From Pseudoscleropodium purum (Eukaryota; Streptophyta; Bryopsida; Hypnales; Brachytheciaceae), in the NCBI GenBank assembly GCA_963969395.1, contig OZ017799.1, positions 23,128,501 through 23,192,500 of the forward strand: DNA of 64,000 nt, written 5' to 3'. Positions 47,006 to 59,260 of the stretch are shown in pieces; the first letter of the stretch is position 1; every line of letters begins with the position of its first letter. A program made the position numbers and the translations under genes. The notes under the pieces were generated by a model. It saw only the letters and a list, made by a program, of their open reading frames with translations, did no database searches and was not told where the DNA came from.

Positions 47006-47790
47006 CATAGAACCGGGTCGTTTAGGAATGTTGCAACAAGCTAGGGCTGCTGGTTCACCTTGCAGGTACGGTGTGCTTGGAAGCTGGTCATTCCTCTAAA
47101 GCAGGTCGTCATCGTGTTTGCGCGCTATGTATTTGTGCTGCGCAAGGTTTTCCCGGTTTGTATTCACTCCTTGCCTTGTGCTTTCCTTTGCGGGGTTAAT
47201 CACATTCGCATTTTCCTTTGACTGATTTGCATTAATGATTGTTGGTCGATCAAAAACCGCTCCTTTGATGCCAAGACTGAAAGCGCTTGTTCTGTTTGAA
47301 CTTGTGGCAGGGTTTAGGTGGTCGTGCGGGCAAGGAGATCTGTCGGCGCTCACTTCCAGCGTCTTCCTCGATTCATATCGTCCAACGCATTTCGAGACCG
47401 AGGTGAGTTTATCTATGCTAATTCGCATTTACTTTGTTCATTGACCGTCTGTTCGTTGTCTTGCTGGTTCCTTGTGTTTTGTTGGCTGTTTTGTACTGGT
47501 TTGTGAAGCTTGCTGGTTTCTGTTGCTTGCTGAATTTGCTGGGGATTGAACATGCATCTCCTTGGTGGGTGATTTGTGGGGGATAGGTGATGGCTTCAAT
47601 TACTGGATCTCCCTCGTGAGCTCCTTGTCTCATAGATCCTGCTGCGAGGAATTATGGGGGATGCAGAAACTCCTCCGAATTCATGCTGCTGCGAGGAGTT
47701 TAGGCATGTGTTTAGCTTTAGTGTTTACCTCTATCTCTGTAGGGACATGGACTGTTTGGCTATGGAAGCCAAACTGAACCCTTCTTTTGC
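47006..47790 (+). other. 3' part of the GC-richer island after the DDE-like gene
   Basis: Composition stays gene-like up to about 47790. A strong donor-like GAG|GTGAGT at 47402 and an acceptor-like CACCTTGCAG near 47062 suggest a spliced 3' untranslated region or a second transcript. A short direct repeat (GCTGCGAGGA at about 47641 and 47691) is present. No domain was recognised. A 12-bp near-inverted match to 41931-41942 lies at 47771-47782 and could mark the element's right end. Confidence 0.35.
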
Positions 47791-50700
47791 ACATATATTG
47801 TAATAGCGCTGGTTTTTGTGTTCTTGTTGTGAACTTGTTGATTTCTATATTAGTAGAAATGAAGACTACACTTTTTGGACAAAATATACTAAGTATAAAT
47901 AAAATACGGTGTGGTATTTTGTAAATGAATAGTAATTCTAAGTACTCAAACCATGTATAAAATGCCTTCGCGTAGAAATTTAGGTACTTGAAGGGATCCA
48001 AAAAAAAACTATAATCCACATAATAGCCCTAGTTAAAATACCCTCCGGTCGCACGTTGACCCTTAAATCTCAATAGGAGTGACCTCCCCGAGACATTGTA
48101 ATTAGTATGTTACATCCTATATAATTCATGAAAGATGAAGACAATATCAATAATAGAGCTTGTCTAAGTTTTCAAAAAGCTTGAGGTGGGCCATTTTGTG
48201 CCCCATTTCACTAATTCAAATTGAACTTCAGTGAGTCCAACATTAGCAATTATAGAAAATCAAAGAAAATGGTGTTTAATTTGAAGACTATTGTATGCAA
48301 AACACCGGTATATCTAGATTGGAGAACATCAAAAGATGTATATAAACATGAGGAATTTTTTCCAAACATTGACAGATGACTATCTTGAGATCTAAAAATT
48401 TGTTGGCTTGAATTCATTGATTAGTCTAGAAGTAGATAAATGTGGGAAGTATGTGTAATAGGGGTTCAAGGAATTGCAACTATTTCTTGACATCATGGTG
48501 TCACTTTGACTATAATTTACTCTGTCAATTCTTTTCTAAATCCTAAGTAAATACAGAACTGTTTATTCATAAAAGTAATGATTGATGAGAAGGAAATGGA
48601 GACTATGGGAGTCTGGGCCCTATATTGTTTGTTTCCTACTTTGAAAAGCAAGAAAGTGCTATTGAAAATGTAATACAATCAAGAAACTTAAGGAAAGGAA
48701 TGCTAAAATTAAAGTAAAAAAGATAGATTATAGAAATAAATAAATTTTTTCAGTGAGGACATTGAAGGAAGTATTTAAATTAATTTAGGATAGAATTTAC
48801 TAAAATGATATGCATGTGACAAGCAATATGCACGCTAATAAGATTAGATTTATGATTTGGCAAATTTTCCATTCAAAACATTTAAACACAAAGTTTATTT
48901 AGTTTCCATTATTTCCATCATTTTTTTGAAGTCAAATTTCATTAGATTATTTCCAACAATTGAGGATTAAATAATTCATATGATTTCTATATTCTTAAGA
49001 TATATTTTTAAATTTTTTATCAAACATTTCTTCTTTTCTACATTATTTTCTTGTTGGAGGTTTAAATTCTATGATTTCCATTATTTTTTTTAATGATTTC
49101 ATTTATTTATATTTTTTTTAACAAATGAATTTAGGACTAATCTATATGATTGTTAGGTTCTCAAGGTATTTTTTAATTTTTAATTTTTTGTTTAACATTT
49201 CTTCTTTTTCACATTTCTTCTCTGAGGTTTAAATTCCATTAATTCCATTTTTTTAATGATTTCATTAGATTTATTCCAACAATTGAAGACTAATTTTTAT
49301 GTTGATTGTTATTTACTCAAGATATTTTTTAATTTTTTGTTATAAATTCCTTCTTTTCCACATTTCTCTATATGTACTAGTCTTAAGACTAAAATTTAAA
49401 ATGTAAAAAATTGTTAATTTGAACTAACAGCCCAAAGAAAGGTGACATAATTAAATAATTTGAAAAAAAAAATTTATGTATTTTTTTAGTTTTTAATCTA
49501 TACATCTTTAATCCTTGAAGGACCAAATTGTGCTTTAGAATGAACATAGAAATCTTGGGCAAGTATGTATAACTAGAGACTTTCATGTTTTTGGCCCAAA
49601 TTTTAATAGAAGGTGTAAACAACAAATTTGTTTCATGTGCACTAAATTTCAAAACATTTGGAAATTAGAATAAAAAAATATGGCCTAATATACAGTTTGT
49701 TTCTCAACTAAGGTAGTTCCGCCAGTTGGAATAGATCTTAAAAAATCATTTGGAGGAGAAATCCAAATTTGAAATTAATTTTCCAAAATAATTTATATAT
49801 ATACATAGAAAATTTTGAATCATTCTATTTTGATCAATGAGGCAAAAGTCATGGGGTATTTTACTATTTTAGTTTGTGAGTAGTTATGGATTGTGTACTC
49901 CAAAATAAACTTTACAGTCTTTTGTTTAGTGAAGATTGTTTATATCAATAATAAAATTATTTACTAAAGATTGTTTATATTAGCATTAGAACCATTGAGA
50001 TTGGCATTTTCCAATTCCATAAAAGAATTGTTAACAATTTCATTAGTATTTTGAATTTATATAAATAGGTCTCAATTTCCCCATTGCATCGACGAAATAG
50101 TAAAAACCCCAATTGTTAGCCTACAGGTGAAGAAACTTAAACTAGAGCATCAAAGGGCATCTATGACCTAAGTATAGTGATTCAAAGCAATAGTCATACC
50201 AAGGGGTTAATGGAGCCATCACTTCACCAAGATTTTCTTTTTCATAAAAGATTCTCTATTCCACCAAAAGTTAAAGGAGGTAGTGGGATTTATATTTCTT
50301 TTCTATGGATGCAAGGTAAAATTGTAAACTTGCACAATTCTTGAGGAATTCGATGAGAGGTTCTTCCAAAAGTCTTGGTTTTGCTGATCATCCTAAATTT
50401 TTTTCTAAACAATCAACTACCTAAATCTGATGTAGTAAAATTATAGAAATTACCATGAGTGTGATAAAATCTCACTCAAAATTAGTAAAACTTCTTTCAT
50501 GTTTATAAAGCACTCCGACAAGTTTTGTGACATTCCAATGGCGGAAGATGCCAAAAATAGCAAGATCCTCCAAAATTAGTAAATTCAAGGATCACGTATG
50601 GAGTTGACTGGCATATCAAGAGCACATGACTTTGGAATAAAACAAACTTAGGGTCTTTTTCTACTCCCTTGAACCTAACTAAGAGTTTAGGCTAGTCACT

Positions 50701-51409
50701 TTTGTCAAATAGTAAAAACTCCCAAACTTGGATTTTTACCCATTTGATGTTTCTAGTCACCGCTAAGATTCTTTAGGATTTTGAGATTGGAAAAAGGGGT
50801 AGGAAGTCCTAAAGTCTAAAAATGGCTTTTTGAAGCCATTCACACAATCTATTTTCCATTTGAAGTATTTTTCCAAAAGTTAGAAGTTTGGACCAATGTA
50901 GAAAGTCAAAATAGATTATTTAGGATGAAAATCTTAGATGATAAGATTACTACTAGGAAAAAGAGAGGGTGTGTGTACCCTTAGAAATGTATATAGGGGG
51001 GCTTATTTCCCTCTCATAAACCCCCTTGTAGCCATATTTTGGCTCACTTTACACATTTGGATCCATTTAGTTGGATTTTGGTCATTTTAGGCCACATTGC
51101 CCAAATAGTGTATTTTTTGGGCTTCATTGTCACTTTTTTTCAAGCTTGCTTTGAAGGACATTGGGGTCCCTTCAAAGATTGCCTTGTTTTCTTGCATTGA
51201 GGTCCTTTGAGGTATTATTGTTGAATTTTGGAAAATTTTGAACTAATTCTAGAACTTACTCCCCATCGTACCTTGGCAATGCCGCTTTGAGGGGACTTTA
51301 GTGCTTGACATGTAATCTTGAGGTGTTGTTTATGTTGTCAAGTTATCATTTGTTGTAGAGTTTAGCACGTCGTGCAAGTATGGTGAAGCTTTGACTTTGG
51401 TTGTTTAGA
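47791..51409. other. AT-rich spacer with a partial TTAA-type element
   Basis: No gene was seen. TTAATCCTTGAAGGACCAA at 49508 is a left-type terminus of the TTAA family, and sequences to about 50050 carry its interior blocks in reverse order (GTAGTTATGGATTGTG, CCAAAATAAACTTTACAG), so this is a rearranged or composite relic. 48970-49380 contains several diverged copies of a TTTCTTCTTTTCCACATT-type phrase. Confidence 0.35.
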
Positions 51410-51625
51410 AGTTGGGAGAATTCTATAGTATATTGCAAGAAATTACGGCGAAGCTATAGCCTTTTATGTTTAGAATTTTGGGTGTTGGAGAAATTACGGT
51501 AAAGCTATAGCTTCTTATGTTTAGAATTTTGGTTGTTAGAGAAAATCATGGCAAAGCTTTAGCCTTTTATGTTTAGAATTTCGGGTGTTCAAGAAAATCA
51601 CAATGAAGCTTTGGTTCTAAAAAGT
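51410..51625. repeat. Tandem repeat of 51-52 bp, about 3.5 copies
   Basis: The phrase ATGTTTAGAATTT recurs at 51466, 51517 and 51569, each preceded by GCNAAGCTNTAGCC and followed by GGTGTT-GAGAAA. A partial copy precedes the array. No coding role was seen. Confidence 0.7.
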
Positions 51626-53836
51626 CCTAGAAAATTCCATAAAAATTAGGTGATAATTTCCATTTCCATTTCCTCACTAATTACCAAATTTAGTTTTCAA
51701 AACACCATTTGGGAATATCAAGTTTAGCCTCCTAAAGCTGGAATGTATCCTTGAAAATGTTATCTTAGGAAAGCCGTGAAAAGGTCATATCCAAAAGGTT
51801 TGGTAGGAAGGGCCCTCAACAAAATTAGCAAAGTTAGAGAAGTAAAATTCTCAAGCATTAAAGATTTCTTGTTTTGTGTTTATTTTTATTTTTTGGAAAG
51901 CCAAAAGAAATTCGAATTAGGAAGCCAAAGAAATCTGAACTAGAAGCTAAGAAATTTGAATTGGGAGCCAAAGACCCAAATTAGGAGCCAAGACCTGAAT
52001 TGGATGTTTGGAAGGGGTCCGGCCAACTCCAAGCTGCCACGTGTCGTGCCATGTGTGCCCAGGATACGTCCACGTCAGTACGAAGGAGGGGTTTGTCTTG
52101 TAGTGGGCCGCCATGCAGCGTGTGTCCATTGCCGCGAGTTAAGGAGCCGATGATTGTGATAGGGGTTCTAATTGTTGGCTTTGAAAACTACGGGCTCTGA
52201 GACTACGGCTCTAGATTGTGGCTTTGGACTGTGGCTCTAGACCTACTCCAAAAATTGTCCAAAAAATTGATTGACAAACCTTGCTTTGACATAAACAAAA
52301 GACTCTTTCAAACTAAAATAAACCTTGGGAAGTAGAAGAGTTGCATAAATTCAAAGTAGGAAGTCAAATAGAGAAGAGATTAGGGGAGTAGAATATAAAC
52401 AAATAATTAAAAGTCTTTTGAAGTAGCAAAAAACTCTCAATTTGACATTGAAGAGGTAAGAGCCTTAGAACACATTAATGCTAGAGTGGAGGAGAAGAAT
52501 GAGTGATACAAGTGAGGATTGAGGATGTGAAGAGGAATTTGGAAAATTAGACAAGGAAGGGATAAGATTAGAAGGGAATTGTAGAAAATAAGTTGAACCA
52601 TTAGAATTAGGATTAGATAATAATTGACCAAGCAAGGAGATAAGAAGTCCAAGGGTCAATTATTATTTGGAATTGGAAGTCAATTATTTATTCCAAAAGA
52701 ATCCAAATCTTGGATAAACAAATAATTGAAGGGGAATAGTATTAGAAAGGGAAAGAAGACATAGGAGATAAAAAAAAAGGAAGAAGTCCAAATTGACAAA
52801 CTTGTATCAAAAGCCCTCTCTAAGTAGTGAGCACAAATATACACACAGCTTCAACCATAGCGAGTGATGGAGAATTTGAAGGAGTGTACGACTACCTCCA
52901 TAACAATGCCAATTCTGAGGTAAACTTCTAATTACAACCTTTCTTTTTCAATTATCAAAAGCTAGGTTTTATTAAGTAGGACCAAATTACCAAGTCAATT
53001 CAGAGGATCTAGACTAGATTTCTTTCAAGAATCAGGTAGCTAAAATTGTAAAGCATAGTTGTAGGTTTCCAAAACCATATTACACCTAGAATTTGGAGTT
53101 AAAACAAGGAAGATAGGAGAGGATGAAGTTTGAAGGTCATATTGGATGAACTTAATCCATTTTCATCCAAAAGGAACAAGATTAGTAAGTTAAATAGAGT
53201 TAGGGTTTAGGATAGCATGAAATAGAGGAAACTTAGGAGGATCCAAAACAATGTCAACTTCAAGAATAGTCTCAAAACTTCAATAATTAGAGAAGGATGA
53301 AGTTTGGAACAAGGAATGGATGAAGTTAAGTAGAAATCATCCAAGTGAAACTAATTTTAGGGTATGAGTATTAGTTAGAAGTATAAATTCAAGGTCCAAA
53401 TCTTAGAGGCATTTAAATTAGGGAAGGTGTTGAAAAAAGTGGATGAAGTTTTGATAGCCTCTAAAGGCTCAAACTTCATCTGTCTAACTTCTTGTAGAAA
53501 GCTCTGAATCTTGCAAGTCTAATGTTTTTGGAAATAGCATGAGATGCCCTACAACCTCAAGTAAATAAATTTAAACTGTCTTCACTTTTATTTAGAAACC
53601 ACCGTGTCCTTAACCTTGAACTAATTAAGGAATTAGTCATAGTAAAACTAAACTTCTTTGGAGTTCAATTCAAGATATGAATATGTAGGAAGTTAGAGAA
53701 GATCCATTGCTTGGAAGGCACAATGGACTGATGTTCGGACACCCATAGAATAGAAATCAACAAAAACCAAGAACCTGGTTGTGGTTGCTTGTTTACTAAG
53801 GGTGGGTAAAAAAGCACTCACATGTTGTCAATAAAG
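51626..53836. other. Spacer, no firm gene
   Basis: A GC-richer patch at 52010-52150 (with CCACGTGTCGTGCCATGTG) stands out but has no recognisable coding sequence. Just before it, 51900-52010 holds several imperfect copies of an 'AATTNGGAGCCAAAGA' phrase. Near 52840-52925 a donor-like GAG|GTAAAC follows a possible short exon. None is strong enough to call a gene. Confidence 0.3.
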
Positions 53837-53844
53837 AGTTTCTG

Positions 53845-54163
53845 CATGGTTGTCATAGTGGACGGACGTCCGGTTCGCCTGTCCATTAGAGGTCCTGCCC
53901 GTTCGATACAGTCAATACATAGTTGACTTTTTGATAACGGAAAAATAGGCCATGTGGATGCCATGTGGATTAAGGAACATGCTAGGCGCGGACGAGATCG
54001 TCCGCGCCCTAGATTTCGCATTCCGCGGTGATGTGTCATTCCGCAAAATTGCACAAGTTACAAAATTAAAGTCGTCTGGACCGTCCGTCCGTCCGGTCTG
54101 GTCCGGTTTGCCCGTCTGTCCATCCCATCCGATGACCCTAACTCGCCCGTTATGACAACCATG
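53845..54163. mobile_element. GC-rich hAT-type MITE, 319 bp, second subfamily, perfect 8-bp target duplication
   Basis: The ends form a perfect 13-bp inverted repeat, CATGGTTGTCATA. The flanks are AGTTTCTG at 53837-53844 and 54164-54171, an exact 8-bp target duplication. The terminal sequence resembles CAGGGTTGAC of the two other GC-rich elements (8 of 10), and the interior again has GGACGTCCGG and runs of CCGTCCGT, so this is probably a sister subfamily. A GCGCGGACGAGATCGTCCGCGC-like palindrome lies near its centre. It encodes nothing credible. Confidence 0.92.
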
Positions 54164-54171
54164 AGTTTCTG

Positions 54172-55669
54172 CACCTTAGGAGCTGGACTTTTTCTTTGCA
54201 GTATAACTTCTATCACAATTAGAAAAGTCTTTGTTAGTCTTTGCTAGTCTGCTGCTAGTTGCAATATGTTTTATTTGTTCAATGCGAAGAATATGGGCAT
54301 GAAGCCAAATGAATGTTTTAGTCCTTTGGAACCTTGTGTTGTCTTCAAAGATTTTTAATTTGGAAGTCTTTGCTTATCACTAGCTGCAACATTTTTTTTG
54401 GTTCAATGCAATGAATATGGGCTTGAAGCCAATGGTTTAGGTTGTTGGAACCTTGTGTTGTTGACAAAGATTTGTTGGTGGAATATTTTGTTAGTCAATG
54501 TAACATTTTTTTTGTTCGATGTGTAGAATTTGGGCATCAAGTTTGTTGGAATCCTATGTTGTCTAATGTCAATCCATTTTCAAAACAATTTTTCAGTGTT
54601 TTAGAGAACTAGAGTTGGAGTCCAAGATTTTAACAAATTTGAGATCTCTAGATAAATTTCCTCTTTTGTGATTGTTGTTTCATTTTGGTATGTGTTGTAC
54701 TCAGTTGGTAGTAACTCATTGAATTTGCTATAGAAGTTCTAGGCAGTACGTGTTGATTTTAGATTTATGATGTGTCTCCAAAGTAAATTAGAGTATAAAC
54801 CTTCAACAAATGTTAGTGACTTATACTAGTACACACATATTGTTCGACATACTAAGCAACAATATTCTCTTGTTTGATTATAGGATTTTCTTGAAAAAAC
54901 TTGAAGACAACGATTATGGATACAGAAGAAGGCACAACTACCTTGCCTTCATGGGATGCCGTCTAAGTTTTTATAGTGGAAAACCCTATACTGTATAATG
55001 GCATCAAAAATTAGGAAAAAAATGAACCTATGACCGTACAAAATAGACTCATTACTGTGTATGTGGTGATTCCAAATGCTTCCATCTTGCTTCTAAATCG
55101 ATTTAGAGTTACTGGAGATCTCTTGATAGCAAACTAGTTTTTATCTAAATCATAGCTTTTATACCAAATTGTTCAATGTAGAAATGTTTAAAGTAGATGA
55201 AGATGGTAGGACACTAACTACTTCAAGAGTTAGAACAAGGTTTTGTTGCTCAACAAGTAATCTCTAAAGAGTGATTCATCTCAAATAAATCCTAACGTTG
55301 TTAATCACTTAGAGATCTCTAGCTAAATGATTTCTCAAAGTGATAATTGTCATAACAACTTGTCGAATATCACATATGTATTCTTGATCATATGTAATCT
55401 TTGAATATATAGTGTACTCTTTTCTCATCAAAAGAGTGCATAACATCTAATACTCTTCTATTAGTTGGAGATCCCCAACTCCAATATTTTCAGAAGTTGT
55501 ACATGGAAATAGGAAATTTTTACACTCGTTGTTCATATAATGTAGTAAAGAACACCTTACAAAGGCTCCTAAGGAAAAGCCTGCCTCTAGAAAAGCTTGC
55601 TCCCTTTTGTGATGGGCGGGTTTACAAATTCTTGTACAATGGCATGGAGCTATCTTTTGATGCAAGACA
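54172..55669. other. AT-rich spacer with GAGATCTC palindromes
   Basis: No gene was seen. Palindromes occur at 54639-54652 (TTGAGATCTCTAGA), 55113-55124 (TGGAGATCTCTT) and 55311-55322 (AGAGATCTCTAG), with a variant GTTGGAGATCCCCAAC at 55464-55479. Between 54240 and 54560 a phrase containing GGAACCTTGTGTTGT recurs three times with diverged spacing. Confidence 0.4.
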
Positions 55670-57950
55670 AGAGTGATAGAATGGGGGATTTGGTGGAAGG
55701 AGGATGACAATAAACGAGTTCAAATAGTACCAATTCTAGTGAATCTTAGAACATCAAATCAGCATACCAACTTCAACATCTTGGAAATGCAAGGATTGAA
55801 TGACAATGTAGTACTTCTCATAGTGGAGGAGAAAATTCTTGGATTTGAAGGACCAAGAACATATGGACTAGTCCTCTTTATAATTTCCTAGACCTGGATC
55901 TCTCCAAATCATACATTAAACATGGATTATTAATAAGCAAATATGATCCCCCGAAGTGGAATCCACGTCAAATGTGAACTCAATGGGGTATCATCAAGGA
56001 GGGTCATAATGATGCAAATCCGTCCCAAGCTATAGTAGCAATCACAGGTTCATCGCCGTCGCCAAAGAAGAAAAAGAGGAGAGGCAAGAGTTTGGTGAGA
56101 GCACCTAGGGATGATGAAGAGGATGACAAGAACCTTACAATTGGTAGTTGTGTCAATATGAATGACGCAAAGATAAAGAAGTTGAGTCCCAGACAAATGA
56201 ATGTCATGAAAGAATTATACAAAAGCACATTTGATGGCATGTACAAATGGGAAAATAAATCATTTGTTCATCTAAATGGTGTAAAGTTGCATGAACATTT
56301 TGATTACCTACACACGGCTCTATGAGCTCGATTAGTATATTGCAAAATTGAGCAAACAAGAATGCTAGGAATGATAAATAAGGCATGCTTAGAGACGGAC
56401 TATCACTCAAAGACTAGAGTCATTACCATCCTTCCTGTTAAAGCTGGGCTATACGGCCATGATGATGTGGCAAATTATTACAACACTTACTCAAACATGG
56501 ATGCCATATGAAAGGATACCCACTACTTCATTATTGGAGATCAACATACGATGGAAGCATACAAATTCTTAGTGAACAAGGAGGAGATTCCAAAATGCAC
56601 TAGTAGAAAATAACATTTAGACAACACAAAACAGATGATGTTTTCTAAAAACTATATTTTACAAACTCAGTTTTAGAAAATTTGCGTTCGCAGGAACGCA
56701 ATTTTCAAAAAACATCATTTGTTTTGTGTTGTCTGAAATGCTATTTTCTACTAGTGATGTGATCTATAGGAGGCATTAATGTTTGATATCATTGCAATCT
56801 TCACAACACAAAGCCAATTTTTGGAAGTTATGTATCTTTCTCAAGCCTTGAATCAAAATGTTGTAGGTGAGTAGAAGGAGTAGTGCTTCACCAAGCAACT
56901 AATGAATGCTAGAATTAAATGGAGGGACATGGGAAGTCCACAGCCAGCCTTTGGTGGCCGAGCACACTCGGCAGCCTATCTTGTAAGTATCATTTTATTT
57001 GATGATTTGTCTTGCTTGAAACCAGATGGGTAGGATGTCATGTTTATGAAGAATAGCTAGAGTTCTCCAGATGATTTTTTTGGATGCTCGACTAACTATT
57101 AAACATGTCAAAGAATGTTAGATTTGATGTTATGATCTAGAGCCTTAAGTCCATTTTTGTATCAATTTCAATTACCTTTAGTTGTGTTTGATAGTTACAT
57201 CTTTTGTGACAAAAGCTAGAGATCACTAGCTATTTTCCTCATCAATCTCTTTTATAAATCGTTGTTCCTAGTTCACTATTGACTAGGCTTTCTTGTAATT
57301 TTAGGAGTTCTTTCCATTAATGTCAACCATTTTTATGATAGTGAAAGATAATGACAAATCCAATGCAAAAATCTTGCTATTATTTCTTGAGAATGATCTT
57401 GACATGAAGAGATGGATACAAACTGAAGCAGACTACTTATTATACAAGCTTCTTAGAAATAAAGGAACACTTGTAGATCCTTCAAAACTAATGCAGAAGA
57501 CCCTCACTATATTTGATTTCAAAACTCTATATAGACTTTGCAAGGAGGATATTAACTATCTAGCAAGTCTTGTCATTGATCATGAAATCTGTGTGAAGGG
57601 TTCTAAGAAATGAGGCCCTAGCCCTTTTTTGCTAACTCTGCCAAAAGTTGGAAATAGAAAAAGGTTGATCTGGGTTATGAAGAACAAACTGATGTGCCAT
57701 TACCTTGGTTTTTTTCTTCCAAGCAAGAGGCCCGAGTACGTTCCTTATATCGAAGCTGATTGGATGGAATTTGTGACGAAAAGACAAATCAGTTGATCTG
57801 AATTACAATTTTGGGTTGACAAGGCCATGGCGACCAAGGTAGGAAAGGAATGGTTGGATGGCTGAACGAGAAATTTCAACAAGACTAATAATCCTACCAA
57901 TTGCATGAAGGCGGTGTCGAAGTTAACTCAATAGAGTCATGCATTAATCA
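55670..57950 (+). pseudogene. Unrecognised decayed gene, part 1, split by a CACTA MITE
   Basis: Plus-strand frames hold coding-like peptide in consecutive blocks. At 56092-56325: D-D-E-E-D-D-K-N-L then M-K-E-L-Y-K-S-T-F-D-G-M. After a stop: M-L-G-M-I-N-K-A and Y-N-T-Y-S-N-M-D-A-I, then H-Y-F-I-I-G-D-Q-H-T-M-E-A-Y-K up to the MITE. Beyond the MITE: F-L-E-V-M-Y-L-S-Q-A-L-N, then I-K-W-R-D-M-G-S-P-Q-P-A-F-G-G-R-A-H-S-A, followed by a donor-like site. A further exon at about 57305-57613 reads M-I-V-K-D-N-D-K-S and L-A-S-L-V-I-D-H-E-I-C-V and continues past a stop with P-E-Y-V-P-Y-I-E-A-D-W-M-E-F. I do not recognise the family. The IGDQHT stretch and the late conserved WRDMGSPQPA block suggest a transposon-borne or lineage-specific gene. 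Confidence 0.5.
56598..56756. mobile_element. CACTA-type MITE, 159 bp, with ATG target duplication
   Basis: Ends CACTAGTAGAAAATAACATT and, reversed, CACTAGTAGAAAATAGCATT. The foldback similarity continues through GACAACACAAAACA and GATGATGTTTT for roughly 50 bp per arm, with a GCGTTCGCAGGAACGC hairpin near the centre. ATG flanks both sides (56595-56597 and 56757-56759), a perfect 3-bp duplication. It interrupts a decayed coding region, so it inserted into a former gene. Confidence 0.9.
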
Positions 57951-58059
57951 CGTTTCAACTTAAATACATTTGATGAAGAGTAGGGTCATCATATACATGC
58001 TTAGCATACAACCCCACTTCTTACTGTAACTACTTACCACTACACTAATTGATTGCCAC

Positions 58060-59260
58060 TAACTAAGATTAGGAGTACTATTCAATCTTGAGCCGTTATG
58101 ACATGTGCAGGAATGGTGGCACTTCAGTTTGACTGGATGAATGTACATGAATGAGATGTCTGAAAGCATTAGCTCCAATAGGTAGTGCATGATCAACAGG
58201 AATCTTTTATCAATGCCTAAGTCTAGGTGGAGGTGACGGAGGCAATTGAACGAGGTTTTAAATATAAATACTTGTCTAAAATCATGGATGAGCATTTTTG
58301 GAATATTAGTGGAACTCTTGCTCAACTTGATGTTACAGTGTGGCGAGGTGAAAAGGCACATTTACTTGTAGTATATGTCTGAAGCAGATACTATGGAGAC
58401 TAAAGTGAATTTGCAAGACTGGTATTTCGAGAGAAGCCAGGAAGTAGAGCACCGGCACAACATTCCTTAGGTCAATATGAAATGACAATGAAGCAACTAG
58501 AGGTCTCTATTTGTTTTTAATTTGCAATGATTTTGAAGGATTTTCTTTAATTTTTTTTCTATTTTTGTCATGGGTGTCTTCTCCTACACCCACAATACCT
58601 TCAAAGAAGTTGAAGAATCCAACTTCAAAGAAGAGGCAGGCTGAGAAACCAACAAAATCATTTTGGTTTGAAGAAAGAACAAGTAAGCAGCAACGGATTT
58701 CTAAAGTGGGAAAAGGTAAAGCAATGAGCAAAAATTTGAAAAAGGCGAGAAAACTATAAAAGAAGAAACAAAATGCACTGAAGAGGATGCAATCAATATA
58801 GAGGAAGACACAATGTGAATCGCTTCCTACCAAGGTTAATTTAATTGGCACATTCATTAATCGAGATGAGGAAGTTTTGAGAATTGCTATTGAATTCTCG
58901 AAGTTGATGGCTAATTTGGATGGCGTTATCAATGAGGAGGAACAAGCTGTGGCTTCTCTTCTTCTTACTCACGGTCAAAATGAAGACACTACTGGAAATG
59001 TGGTCTCGAAATTGAAGGAGTCAATTTTGAGCCTTCAAATGATCATGTCATCTTTAGACAGTAAAAGGACTATCTTGGACAACAAGAGAATATGGTTCAA
59101 GACAAGACTCTCATTCCCACATTTGGAGATCTCTACTTGCTTTAAAATATTAGGACTACTGAGGGCATGTTTGATTTGAAATGCCACTCTGGAAGACCTT
59201 GCCTCATTCAATCTCAAGCATATCCAATCATCTGAAGTTCGGATGGTGGAAGAGGTTAGT
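58060..59260 (+). pseudogene. Unrecognised decayed gene, part 2 (C-terminal exons?)
   Basis: Coding-like blocks continue on the plus strand. Near 58230-58380 the peptide reads E-A-I-E-R-G-F-K-Y-K-Y-L and then L-D-V-T-V-W-R-G-E-K-A-H. From 58570 a lysine-rich tract (S-K-K-R-Q-A-E-K-P, K-A-M-S-K-N-L-K-K) could be a nuclear localisation region. From 58840 it reads F-I-N-R-D-E-E-V-L-R-I-A-I-E-F, then N-E-E-E-Q-A-V-A-S-L-L-L and S-K-L-K-E-S-I-L-S-L-Q-M-I, a probable coiled coil. Stops interrupt the blocks. They most likely belong to the same gene as 55670-57950, but this is inferred only from order and strand. Confidence 0.4.
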
